Assembly (NCBI RefSeq): GCF_011752975.1 | Contig: NZ_VWWP01000010.1 | Coordinates: 1-64,000 of the forward strand | Reading direction: 5' to 3' | DNA: 64,000 bases | Source of the DNA: Chryseobacterium sp. Tr-659 | Lineage (GTDB): Bacteria; Bacteroidota; Bacteroidia; Flavobacteriales; Weeksellaceae | Shown: positions 1 to 7,378 of the stretch, one piece after another | Position numbering within the stretch: the stretch's first letter is position 1 | Layout of the letters: each line of letters starts with the position of its first letter | Program-made: the position numbers and the translations under genes | The notes under the pieces: model-generated | What the model was told of the DNA's origin: nothing | Database searches by the model: none | The model's input: the letters and a program-made list of their open reading frames with translations, nothing else

Positions 1-1016
1 TAGAGGAAAACAATTACTATCCATTCGGATTGAAACATGAGGGATATAATCCTTTGGCGGGAAATCCTTCTTATAAGTACAAATACAACGGCAAAGAACT
101 CCAAGAGACGGGGATGTATGATTATGGAGCAAGATTCTATATGCCGGATATTGGAAGATGGGGTGTTTCTGATGGAAAGGGAGAACTGTATTTAAGTAAA
201 TCACCATATAATTATGCTAATAATACACCAATAAATGCAATAGATCCTGATGGAAATCTTGTTATATTTATTAATGGAATGCATACAGGTGAGGGTGGAA
301 GTTCCAAGTATTGGACAAGTAGTATGATTACAGGACATTTGAGTGTTGCAGGAGGTCAATGGATGCCAATGTATAGAAGGTTTGATATGGAAGTTATGAA
401 TCATTTCAATGATTATAATGCAATTTATAGAGATGGAGGTTTAGGAGGAGCAAAAAACTTAGTTTCACAATTTTTATTCGGAAGTTTTAGTAATAGTAGT
501 TTATCTTCTTCAAATAGAATTTCTTCAGGATATAATCAAGGATTAAGAGATGCTAAAGATATTATAGCTAACCTTGCTAAAGATTCTACTACAGGTGAAA
601 TAATTGAAACTATAAAGATCGTAACCCATAGCATGGGAGGAGCTTATGGAAAAGGCTATACTACTGCTCTATTAGATTATGCAAAAAAACATGGTTTAGA
701 GAAACAAGTAAAAATCACGTTAGTAGCAGACTTTGATCCTTTTCAAGCAGGTGAATTGACAGCTAACCCAAAAGTGCATACACTTCAATTTACAAATAAA
801 GATAAAAAAGGTAGAAAAGATAGTGATGGGTTAGGTGGTTTAGCAAATGAAGTTGAAAATGGATTGCCAATGGGTAATCATACTGAAAATACATCCGATG
901 CAGCACATTCAATAATGTCTTTTTTTGGAAATATATCACAATTGCAACAAGGAACATATGAGTGGAATGGCGGTAACTGGATTTGTACATCTTGCAATGA
1001 TAAAGTAACGCCTTAA
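1..1016 (+). CDS. Rhs-family protein, C-terminal part with lipase-like toxin tip (5' end outside window)
   Basis: The frame is open to the left edge (from base 3), so this is the 3' end of a larger gene. The first ~75 codons are the end of a Bacteroidota Rhs/YD-repeat core: YYPFGLKHEGYN, KYNGKELQ, YDYGARFYMPDIGRWGVSD, then NAIDPDGN, the usual junction with the variable tip. The tip (about 250 residues) has an alpha/beta-hydrolase look: strand VIFINGMH, a nucleophile elbow THSMGG (Ser at base 630), a possible acid in VADFDPF and a possible His in DAAHSI. Inference: the tip is an esterase or phospholipase toxin delivered by the Rhs shell, probably to competing bacteria. A gene for a small membrane protein starts 3 bases after the stop and is the candidate immunity gene. 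The Rhs call is firm. The lipase call rests on the elbow motif and on residues whose spacing is plausible but untested. Confidence 0.8.
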   Translation, partial: EENNYYPFGLKHEGYNPLAGNPSYKYKYNGKELQETGMYDYGARFYMPDIGRWGVSDGKGELYLSKSPYNYANNTPINAIDPDGNLVIFINGMHTGEGGSSKYWTSSMITGHLSVAGGQWMPMYRRFDMEVMNHFNDYNAIYRDGGLGGAKNLVSQFLFGSFSNSSLSSSNRISSGYNQGLRDAKDIIANLAKDSTTGEIIETIKIVTHSMGGAYGKGYTTALLDYAKKHGLEKQVKITLVADFDPFQAGELTANPKVHTLQFTNKDKKGRKDSDGLGGLANEVENGLPMGNHTENTSDAAHSIMSFFGNISQLQQGTYEWNGGNWICTSCNDKVTP

Positions 1017-1019
1017 TTT

Positions 1020-1388
1020 ATGAGAACATTAATACAAACAGTCCTTTCATACTTAATATTTTGGTTAGGTATAAAAGTTTATAACCTGCATGATGGTACA
1101 ATAACTTTTGCCTCTTTTCTGGTTGCAATTGTCTTATTAATTGATTTTATTCTAATTTCATTAATGAGAATTTGGATTAAAAAAGAAACAATATGTATAA
1201 TTTTATTTTTATTTATATATTTTTTATTATTTTATATAGCCACAGGAAGTTTTAGTTTTATATACATATTTGATGATGATACAGATATTAAACGATTAAA
1301 TATTTGTTATACTTTTCCAGTATTTATATCTGGTATTTTATTGTATTTATATATTTATTTAAAAAAGAAAAGAATCCTAAAAGCTTAA
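1020..1388 (+). CDS. Small polytopic membrane protein, candidate immunity protein
   Basis: A protein of 122 residues with four hydrophobic segments (about residues 5-23, 29-52, 59-85 and 92-113) and a basic C-terminus. No family is recognised. It starts 3 bases after the stop of the Rhs toxin gene and must be co-transcribed with it. In Rhs and other polymorphic toxin loci the gene in this position normally encodes the cognate immunity protein, and an integral membrane protein would suit a toxin that attacks lipids. That role is inferred from position only. Base composition is very A+T-rich, as is common for exchanged toxin/immunity modules. Confidence 0.55.
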   Translation: MRTLIQTVLSYLIFWLGIKVYNLHDGTITFASFLVAIVLLIDFILISLMRIWIKKETICIILFLFIYFLLFYIATGSFSFIYIFDDDTDIKRLNICYTFPVFISGILLYLYIYLKKKRILKA

Positions 1389-1430
1389 ATGAGATTTAAT
1401 TTCAATGCGCAAGTTTTTTGATTTTTAAGC

Positions 1431-1575
1431 CACTATCCCATGAGGTGTGTAAGTTAAAAAATTAGGCTTGGATTTTCATAATCTGAGCCTTTTTTCAAAA
1501 ATGAGGATAAATTGGTGTAAAACAATTCTCCAATTTTGGATTGGCAATGACCATTTTTTAGTGGTTTTTTTTGGG
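1431..1575 (+). repeat. Direct repeat, copy A (about 145 bp)
   Basis: This stretch matches 3248-3392 in the same orientation over about 145 bp. Long blocks are identical (AATTAGGCTTGGATTTTCAT, TAATCTGAGCC, CTCCAATTTTGGATTG). It starts at CACTATC next to a GTGTGTAAG motif and ends in a T-run; sequence on both sides differs between the copies. Copy A ends exactly where an orphan toxin reading frame begins. It may be the end of a lost insertion sequence or a small interspersed repeat; no transposase is visible. Confidence 0.7.
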
Positions 1576-1661
1576 ATATAAACAGTAAAACAGGAGTGCG
1601 CTCAGGATCTAAGATAAAAGATTGGACAAATGCTAAAAGTAGAGGACATAGCTATCCTTAA
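1572..1661 (+). pseudogene. Orphan Rhs/toxin C-terminal tail fragment
   Basis: A reading frame of about 29 codons without a start codon runs from the end of repeat copy A to a TAA at 1659-1661. It includes the peptide KIKDWTNAKSRGHSYP. A polar, basic end with a final GHSYP is what one expects of a nuclease-type toxin tip, though the family cannot be named from so little. The next gene starts 11 bases later, the normal toxin-immunity spacing. This is read as the last remnant of an older, displaced toxin tip whose immunity gene was kept. Confidence 0.45.
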
Positions 1662-1672
1662 GAATTAAAAAA

Positions 1673-2227
1673 ATGAGAATTAAATATATTAAAATAGACA
1701 ATCCAGAAAAGGTAAACTATAAGATAAACTGGCAAATACCCTATGAACGTTTTCCATTAACAATAGGGCAAGAATATACAGTTTATGCAATAGAGTATAC
1801 AGAGGAGGGACGGATAAATTTTTTTATTATAGACGAAGGAGGAAATACTTATCCTCATAATTATCCCTCTGAATTTTTCATTGTTTCAGATAATAGAATG
1901 TCCAAATACTGGGATGGTTTTACTGGTAAAGAGAATTATCCTATAGATCCTTTTTTTCCAAATCTAATTACCTTTAAAGAATGGAAATATAATAAATTCT
2001 TTGAAGAGGAAATGATGGATAACATAGGTCAAGCAAATACTATTTTTAAAAAATATAAAAGCTTGATTGATAATGAATTTTCTAACAATCAATTGCAAAA
2101 TGCTGTTCCTATCGGAGATAATTGGGTAATGTGTTTTAATTGTGATAATTCTTGGGAAATAGCTAATGATAATGGTGTAATAGAATGCCCAAAATGCAAG
2201 ACTAGACAAAATAATCCATATTATTAA
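1673..2227 (+). CDS. Hypothetical protein with C-terminal zinc ribbon, candidate orphan immunity protein
   Basis: A protein of 184 residues, acidic and aromatic-rich, with no signal peptide or membrane segment. Near the C-terminus it has CFNC and, about 19 residues later, CPKC, a four-cysteine zinc-ribbon pattern. The N-terminal part (residues 1-75) resembles small beta-rich domains but no named family. It follows an 11-base gap after a toxin-tail fragment, so a role as immunity protein for a lost toxin is plausible. That is inferred from context; the sequence itself gives only the metal-binding motif. Confidence 0.55.
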   Translation: MRIKYIKIDNPEKVNYKINWQIPYERFPLTIGQEYTVYAIEYTEEGRINFFIIDEGGNTYPHNYPSEFFIVSDNRMSKYWDGFTGKENYPIDPFFPNLITFKEWKYNKFFEEEMMDNIGQANTIFKKYKSLIDNEFSNNQLQNAVPIGDNWVMCFNCDNSWEIANDNGVIECPKCKTRQNNPYY

Positions 2228-2240
2228 AGCTCTCCTGCTG

Positions 2241-2483
2241 GTGCGAGCGTCTCGCTCGTTTCCAGATAAAAAAGTAAGAAAGGTTTTCGGTATAGAAACA
2301 ACTGATTATCTTGATGGTTTCCAGTATACAGATTCTGTATTAAAATTCTTTCCTACAGCAGAAGGGTACTTTAATGTTGAGACTGGAAAGTATGTGTATA
2401 ATTATACTGACCATCTTGGAAACACCAGATTAAGCTATGCTAAAAATGGAGCAGGAACAGAGATCATTGAGGAAAGTAATTAA
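2241..2483 (+). pseudogene. Rhs core fragment
   Basis: The frame encodes TDYLDGFQYTDSVLKFF, YNYTDHLGNTRLSY and ends in EIIEESN followed by a stop. These are standard Bacteroidota Rhs core motifs. An intact protein would continue with NNYYPFGLKHEGYN, which is where this window opens (base 9 onward), so the fragment duplicates the piece of the core just upstream of the window. A 15-bp palindrome sits at its 5' end. There is no convincing start signal and the core is cut at both ends, so this is a displaced relic and not a working gene. Confidence 0.75.
2244..2258. repeat. Short palindrome CGAGCG-TCT-CGCTCG
   Basis: A perfect 6-bp inverted repeat with a 3-base loop, G+C-rich in an A+T-rich neighbourhood, at the break where the Rhs core fragment begins. 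It may be a small REP-like hairpin associated with rearrangement. It could also serve as a weak terminator for the gene before it, though there is no T-run. Confidence 0.5.
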
Positions 2484-2578
2484 CCCAACCTTAAAGAACG
2501 TTTTTAAACAAGGTATAACACCACCATCTATATTAACGAGACCTAGATTTTAAATCGAACATCTTAAATTTAATAAAT

Positions 2579-2962
2579 ATGAAGAAAAGTATAAGTTTAA
2601 TTTTATTACCCTTTTTATTTTCGTGCCAAAATATTAGTAATGAAGATATATATGGAAAATATTCACCCATATCATACAAGAATACATATGACACTTTAAC
2701 GATTAACAAGGATGGGGTTTATAACAGAGTAATTTACAATATAAAAGGGAAGAAAGTGTTGAATTACAATTCGAAATACAAATTAGAAGGTAACACAATA
2801 AAGTTTAATGATTTTTATTTAAATTTTGATAAAGATTTAATTGCCTTTCCAGAAGATGTAAATGATACTGACATGACCTATACTACTTTTTTTGAGAAAA
2901 AGATAAGAATATTGTACTTTGCTTTGGCTACCATGATGGGGAGAATTGTTATAAAAAATTAA
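2579..2962 (+). CDS. Putative lipoprotein, probably frameshifted near its 3' end
   Basis: A reading frame of 127 residues with a lipoprotein signal (MKKSISLILLPFLFSC, lipobox at Cys16) and a body typical of small flavobacterial lipoproteins with a 'TYDTLTINKDG' strand. Up to about base 2918 it reads well; after that the frame turns hydrophobic (ALATMMGRIVIKN). In a neighbouring frame the same bases read CFGYHDGENCYKKLK and stop at 2965-2967, a far more natural end. A one-base indel between about 2912 and 2922 is suspected. Its position behind an Rhs core fragment makes it a candidate orphan immunity lipoprotein. No family recognised. Confidence 0.5.
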   Translation: MKKSISLILLPFLFSCQNISNEDIYGKYSPISYKNTYDTLTINKDGVYNRVIYNIKGKKVLNYNSKYKLEGNTIKFNDFYLNFDKDLIAFPEDVNDTDMTYTTFFEKKIRILYFALATMMGRIVIKN

Positions 2963-3056
2963 AATAAATAGAAGCTGTCTCAAAAAGACAGTCTTTTTTA
3001 TGATCTAAAAAAACTGTTGTTGAACGAATCCTTTCTTGTGAGCCCTTTGGTAGACT

Positions 3057-3269
3057 TCCCTTAAAGGAATTTCCTCTATCCAATATAATCATCTAAATTT
3101 ATCAGGAAAGATTAATAAATGTTTGGTGCTTTGGGATGAGAATTGGAAAAGAACTTACACTAATAAATTTTATTCAAACAGACATTCAATAGGGTCTCGG
3201 CTAGACAAAATGTATGACTTTGAGTTAATAAAAATAAAAAAACATAGCACTATCTCGCCAAGTGTGTAA
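3057..3269 (+). pseudogene. Orphan reading-frame fragment
   Basis: About 70 codons open without a good start codon, ending at TAA 3267-3269 inside the first bases of repeat copy B. The translation looks like real protein (KCLVLWDENWKRTYTNKF, GSRLDKMYDFELIKIKKH) and is unlike the composition of random frames here. No family is recognised. It is probably the 3' remnant of another toxin, immunity or lipoprotein gene from the rhs locus. Confidence 0.35.
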
Positions 3270-3392
3270 GCTAAAAAATTAGGCTTGGATTTTCATAATC
3301 TGAGCCTTTTTTCAAAATAAGGATAGATCGGTGTAAAACCATTCTCCAATTTTGGATTGACATTGACTATTTTTAAATGGTTTCTTTTTTGG
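3248..3392 (+). repeat. Direct repeat, copy B (about 145 bp)
   Basis: Second copy of the repeat at 1431-1575, same orientation, with scattered substitutions and one or two single-base indels. On the minus strand copy B is open for the end of a 66-codon frame, while the same frame in copy A carries a stop, so coding there is doubtful. Confidence 0.7.
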
Positions 3393-3493
3393 CGAAGGTC
3401 ATATAGAATAATGGCTACTGTAATTACAATGACTTTTATTGGTCCTAAAGTATCACGAACTACTTTGTAAACTATCTTCAGCCACTTCATCAA
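3293..3493 (-). CDS. Doubtful small membrane ORF overlapping repeat copy B
   Basis: A frame of 66 codons with one hydrophobic segment (about residues 20-32) and a basic tail. Roughly the last 34 codons lie inside repeat copy B, and the matching stretch in copy A is interrupted. No promoter box, no recognised family. It may be the surviving end of a gene spread by the repeat, or chance. Kept at low confidence. Confidence 0.2.
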   Translation of the reverse strand: MMKWLKIVYKVVRDTLGPIKVIVITVAIILYDLRQKRNHLKIVNVNPKLENGFTPIYPYFEKRLRL

Positions 3494-3554
3494 GTGCCGG
3501 GAGCCATTCTAAAAATCGACTTTACCGTCTTCAGAAGTTCCTCCAGTCACCCAT

Positions 3555-3594
3555 AACCCTCTATATCCACTTCAATAAGGGGTTATAGAGGGTT
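3555..3594. repeat. Inverted repeat AACCCTCTATA / TATAGAGGGTT
   Basis: Perfect 11-bp arms (3555-3565 and 3584-3594) with an 18-base loop, in the gap before map. No clear T-run follows on either strand, so it is described as an inverted repeat and not as a terminator. Confidence 0.55.
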
Positions 3595-3742
3595 TCTTAA
3601 CAGTCTCTAGCCTCTTATATGAGGAGGTAGAGGAGGTTGTTGAAGGGTGTGTTTGATCACATAGAAGTGTCTGTGTGTCGTATTTTTCATGAACCAATAG
3701 TTATAAGATTCTATTGATTGGTATAATCATTCTACAATTTCC

Positions 3743-3750
3743 TAACTTTG
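3743..3750 (+). promoter_or_regulatory. -7 box TAACTTTG for map
   Basis: Matches the Bacteroidota -7 consensus TAnnTTTG, 29 bases before the map start codon, with TTG triplets 22-26 bases upstream that could serve as the -33 element. Confidence 0.6.
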
Positions 3751-3779
3751 TAATTGTCAACAACAATTAAAACAACAAT

Positions 3780-4544
3780 ATGTCAATCACCAATGAAGAT
3801 CAGATGACCGGAATGCAGCAAATAAGCGAAGCCGTTGCCTTTACTTTGAAAGAGATGATGAATTATGCAAAACCCGGTATGACTACAAAAGATCTTGACG
3901 AGTATGGAGCCAAGATACTGGAAAGTTTCGGAGCAAAATCGGCTCCTTATCTGACGTATGGATTTCCAGGCTGGACGTGCATCAGCGTAGATAACGAATT
4001 CTGTCACGGCATTCCTACAGATCAGCGTACCCTGAAAGAAGGTGACCTGATCAATATTGATGTTTCTGCAGAACTTAACGGATATTGGGCAGATAACGGC
4101 GGTTCTTTTGTGATTGGAAAAGATATTCACGGACATCAGAAGCTGGTGGAAGCCTCTAAAGATATTTTAAAGAAAGCTATTGACAATATAAAAGGAGGTG
4201 TCAAAATTGCAGACATAGGCTTTTTAATGGAAACCGAAGCCAGAAAAAGAGGTTTTAAAGTCATTAAAAATCTTTGCGGACATGGAGTAGGCCGAAGCTT
4301 ACATGAGGAACCAGACGAACTGCTGAACTACAGAAACCGTTTTGATACCAGAAGATTTAAGAAAAATTCCGTAGTAGCCATTGAAACGTTTATTTCAACT
4401 TCCTCTAATCTTGCCGTAGAATTAAAAGATGGCTGGACAATGGTTGGAAATAAAGGCGGCTATATGGCTCAGCACGAACATACGATTCTGATAACGGACG
4501 GAAAGCCGATCATTCTAACTCACATGAATGAAATTCTGAATTAA
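3780..4544 (+). CDS. map: Type I methionine aminopeptidase
   Basis: Removes the initiator methionine from nascent cytosolic proteins. 254 residues, the usual length of the single-domain type I enzyme without an N-terminal zinc finger. All five metal ligands are visible: Asp94 (INIDVS), Asp105 (WADNG), His168 (CGHGVG), Glu202 (AIETF) and Glu233 (QHEHT). His76 (CHGIP) matches the substrate-positioning histidine of the E. coli enzyme. It stands alone, away from the ribosomal protein operons that often carry map, so it may be a second, stand-alone paralogue. A clear -7 box lies 29 bases upstream. Assignment to the family is secure. Confidence 0.95.
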   Translation: MSITNEDQMTGMQQISEAVAFTLKEMMNYAKPGMTTKDLDEYGAKILESFGAKSAPYLTYGFPGWTCISVDNEFCHGIPTDQRTLKEGDLINIDVSAELNGYWADNGGSFVIGKDIHGHQKLVEASKDILKKAIDNIKGGVKIADIGFLMETEARKRGFKVIKNLCGHGVGRSLHEEPDELLNYRNRFDTRRFKKNSVVAIETFISTSSNLAVELKDGWTMVGNKGGYMAQHEHTILITDGKPIILTHMNEILN

Positions 4545-4589
4545 GACAAAGGTTTTATCTCGCATACTGCATAGTTTGTTTATCTCACA

Positions 4590-4652
4590 CGGATTAAGCA
4601 GATTAAGCGGATTTTAATTAATATCTGCGTAATCAGCTTAATCTGCGAGAAT
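4590..4652. repeat. Imperfect inverted repeat downstream of map
   Basis: The left half reads GATTAAGCAGATTAAGCGGA and the right half is its near reverse complement (core GCTTAATCTGC at 4636-4646 against GCAGATTAAGC at 4598-4608). The stem is about 21 bp with a few mismatches. It lies between convergent map and azoR, so it may end both transcripts; it also looks like an interspersed intergenic repeat. Confidence 0.55.
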
Positions 4653-4698
4653 ATTTTATTAGAAATTAAACTAATCAGCTACAGGTAAGTCTTCCACA

Positions 4699-5286
4699 TC
4701 AAAAGTCCTTCAGGATGCTTTCATAATCTGCTTCAAATCCTTTTTCCATAGTCCCTTCAATACGATAAGTTTCAATATCTGTAATCCCGGTATAACTTCT
4801 GAAAACATCTTTGATATAATCGGAAATATAATCCGGAGTACCATCAATACTTCTTCCGCCCGAAGCAACGGCGAGATACACTTTTTTACCTTTAAATTGC
4901 CCTGCACGGGTCCAATGTTCATCAAAAACATAGGTGACTCCGGCCCGGATCAGCTGGTCCAGCCACATTTTCAGTGGAGTTGAAATCCCCAGATTGAACA
5001 TAGGAGTACCCATGACAATAACATCAGCTTCACGCATTTCATCTACAATCATGTCAGCATAAGAAAGAAGTTGTTTACTTTGATCATCATAAGCTTCCGG
5101 ATGTTTGTAAAACTCATGAATTGATATTTCATCAGCACATGGTGGCGCTTGTTTAACCAGATTCCGGACTATTACTTTATTGATATTTCCTCTTTGCAGC
5201 AACCTGTTTACAATCGCTGTACTGAGTCCCTGGCTGTAAGACTGATCACCTCTTGCGCTGGAAATAATGTGAAGAATATTTTTCAT
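4699..5286 (-). CDS. azoR: FMN-dependent NADH azoreductase
   Basis: Flavodoxin-fold enzyme of the AzoR family, reducing azo bonds and quinones with NAD(P)H in the cytosol. 195 residues from the ATG at 5286. Early FMN phosphate-binding segment SSARGDQS (residues 9-16) and the FMN loop GTPMFNLGISTPLK (about 92-105) are both present. The frame is open for 30 more codons upstream, but those read as non-conserved and the family begins at MKNILHI, so the shorter start is chosen. It is convergent with map and divergent from the M20 peptidase gene. The true substrate is unknown; quinone detoxification is the usual role. Confidence 0.88.
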   Translation of the reverse strand: MKNILHIISSARGDQSYSQGLSTAIVNRLLQRGNINKVIVRNLVKQAPPCADEISIHEFYKHPEAYDDQSKQLLSYADMIVDEMREADVIVMGTPMFNLGISTPLKMWLDQLIRAGVTYVFDEHWTRAGQFKGKKVYLAVASGGRSIDGTPDYISDYIKDVFRSYTGITDIETYRIEGTMEKGFEADYESILKDF

Positions 5287-5427
5287 ATTGTTTTCTTTTA
5301 TGGAATGACGATTCAAATTTCCAGTTAGGGACATAAAATTTTTATAAAACGCCGGAATCTTAAAATTGTTAAACATGAAATACTTTGCTATATTTATAGA
5401 ACCAAACCACTTTTCAAAATTACTGCT

Positions 5428-6960
5428 ATGAAAAAGTTCCTTTTAATCCTCTTGGCAATCATTGTTATTCTTGCTGCCGTAGTACTTATTAAAACCTATA
5501 CTTATCCTTTTAAGAAAAACGCAATCGGAGCGGGAGAAGGGTGGAAGCCGGTAAAAAATGATTCAGCAGTAATGCGCTTTTCAGGAGGAATAAAAATACC
5601 CACTGTTTCTACCGGAAGTTTGGGTGAATTCAATTATGCACCATTTGATCAGTTTAAAACTTATTTAAAAACATCATATCCATTGGTGTTTCAAAATACC
5701 GAAAATGTTGAAGTTAATCAATATGGATTGGTCTTCAGACTCAAAGGAAGTAATCCGTCTCTTGAGCCTATCTTATTTCTTTCCCATATGGATGTTGTAC
5801 CTCCCGGAGATGCAGATATCAAAAACAATGAAGAAAATATATTCCGTCCGGATGATAAACCGCTGGAACCCGTTTCTAAAGTAGCGGAAGATTGGGACTT
5901 TGCACCGTTTTCAGGAGCTGTTGCCAACGGAAGAATCTACGGAAGAGGAGCCATAGATATGAAAGGAATGCTCTTTTCCTTAATGGAATCTATGAATTCC
6001 ATGATTAAAAATAAACAGATTCCGCAACGTGATATTTACCTTGCTTTTGGATTTGATGAAGAAGTGGGCGGCCAGAAAGGAGCAATGCAGATTGCAGATT
6101 ATTTTAAAAAGAAAGGATTGAAATTTGATGCTGTTTATGATGAAGGCGGATTGATTATGCGAAAAGGAAATGTAGCCGGAATAGACACAGATGTAGCCGT
6201 TGTAGGATGTGCAGAAAAAGGATTTCTTTCCGCAAAAATAAAAGTAAAAGGACTTGGCGGACATTCATCAATGCCTCCTATGGAAAGTGCCATTGGAAAA
6301 GCAGCCGTTATTATGCAGCGTTTGGAAGATAATCAGATGAAACCTGTCATAACACCATTAATCAAAGAGTTTTTTAATAATATTGGTGGTGAAATGCCTT
6401 TTATAACAAGGATGGCACTGGCAAACCAATGGCTTTTAAAACCTGTATTGATTTCCCAGCTTACCAAAAATAATACAACCAATGCATTGGTACGAACTAC
6501 CACAGCATTAACCATGATGAAAGGAAGTGACGGAACCAATGTACTTTCTCCCGAAGTTGAATTTGTTGTCAATTTCAGACTGCTGCCCGGAAATACGGTA
6601 AAAGATGTGAGAGATCATATTGCCAAAGCAACCGAAGGTTTTGATGTGGAAGTAGAAGAAATTGATAATACCAGAGAAGCCTCTGCAATCTCACCTTCCA
6701 ATACAAAAGCTTTCAAAATTATAGAAGCCGCAGTTAAGGAGATTCATCCAGGAGCTATTGTAACACCATATCTGACAATGGCAGGAACCGATGCTGGAAA
6801 GTATGAGATCGTAAGTAAAAACGTTTACAGATTTATGCCTATAAAAATCAATATTTCAGAACAGCAGAGTATTCACAGTACTAATGAGTACTTAAGCATC
6901 GAAAACTATCTGAAAATGATCCACTATTTTGAATATGTAATGAAGAACTATGATAAGTAA
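5428..6960 (+). CDS. M20 family peptidase (carboxypeptidase S / PM20D1-like)
   Basis: Zinc peptidase of 510 residues. The N-terminus is a hydrophobic helix (residues 3-22), a signal anchor or signal peptide, so the enzyme acts outside the cytoplasm. M20 motifs: HMDVVP (near residue 120), GRGAIDMKG (the bridging Asp, near 175), DEEVGG (catalytic and ligand Glu, near 211), dimerisation-domain GGHSSMPP, and GTDAGKY near the C-terminus. The length and the GGHSS motif resemble the eukaryotic carboxypeptidase S/PM20D1 branch, which cleaves peptides or N-acyl amino acids. It stands alone between divergent azoR and a long intergenic repeat region. Family secure, substrate unknown. Confidence 0.88.
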   Translation: MKKFLLILLAIIVILAAVVLIKTYTYPFKKNAIGAGEGWKPVKNDSAVMRFSGGIKIPTVSTGSLGEFNYAPFDQFKTYLKTSYPLVFQNTENVEVNQYGLVFRLKGSNPSLEPILFLSHMDVVPPGDADIKNNEENIFRPDDKPLEPVSKVAEDWDFAPFSGAVANGRIYGRGAIDMKGMLFSLMESMNSMIKNKQIPQRDIYLAFGFDEEVGGQKGAMQIADYFKKKGLKFDAVYDEGGLIMRKGNVAGIDTDVAVVGCAEKGFLSAKIKVKGLGGHSSMPPMESAIGKAAVIMQRLEDNQMKPVITPLIKEFFNNIGGEMPFITRMALANQWLLKPVLISQLTKNNTTNALVRTTTALTMMKGSDGTNVLSPEVEFVVNFRLLPGNTVKDVRDHIAKATEGFDVEVEEIDNTREASAISPSNTKAFKIIEAAVKEIHPGAIVTPYLTMAGTDAGKYEIVSKNVYRFMPIKINISEQQSIHSTNEYLSIENYLKMIHYFEYVMKNYDK

Positions 6961-7349
6961 TGGTGAATGATTCGGAATGACTATTAAACCACAAAAGGCG
7001 CAAAAACATTTTAAATACCTAAGTTATATACTTGATGTATAAGAAGTATACTAAAGTGGTTAAAAAAATAAATAACTTTTGTGACTTTGTGGTTAAGTTT
7101 AAACTGCTTCATCATCTATTATTTCGATGGGAAAGGCGCTTAACTCAACGAAGAAAATTATATTCTTTAGCTCAATGAAATGCCTTTGCGAACAAACAAA
7201 CTATGTATATTAATTAACTTTGTGAGCATTAGCGTTAATAATCATTGAGGATCAACTTTGCGAAATAAAAATTGATAATTGGCCAACTTGTCATCCAAAA
7301 TCTTTTTTACAAAAAATATATTACGTCAAGTTTTGTCGCATTACGAGTA
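6961..7349. other. Intergenic region with decayed repeats
   Basis: No gene seen. Two kinds of structure are visible. One is an imperfect inverted repeat whose ends read AACCACAAAAGGCGCAAAA (about 6987) and TTTTGTGACTTTGTGGTT (about 7076). The other is a unit around 7167-7193 that recurs at 48542-48568. Confidence 0.5.
7167..7193 (+). repeat. Dispersed intergenic repeat unit, copy 1
   Basis: 27 bases (TTAGCTCAATGAAATG and on) that match 48542-48568 at 25 positions. Similarity continues upstream (AGGCGCTTAACTCA against AGGCGTTTCACTCA). Both copies lie in gene-free intergenic DNA. Confidence 0.6.
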
Positions 7350-7357
7350 TAGCTTTG
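7350..7357 (+). promoter_or_regulatory. -7 box TAGCTTTG
   Basis: TAnnTTTG box 21 bases before the ATG at 7379. It overlaps a possible TTG start at 7355, which argues for the ATG as the real start. Confidence 0.6.
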
Positions 7358-7378
7358 TCATATCAAAATTACAGAGCT

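Larger units (their letters stand above)
2963..3779. other. Gene-poor end of the rhs region
   Basis: These 817 bases hold no intact gene that I can defend. They contain a short hairpin (CTGTCTC/GACAGTC area, about 2973-2992), an orphan reading-frame fragment, repeat copy B, a doubtful minus-strand ORF, a strong inverted repeat at 3555-3594 and finally the promoter of map. Confidence 0.6.

Noticed and set aside
1431..3392. Complete insertion sequence between the two 145-bp repeats
   Set aside because: The repeats are direct, and no transposase gene lies between them; the interval holds rhs relics and a lipoprotein.
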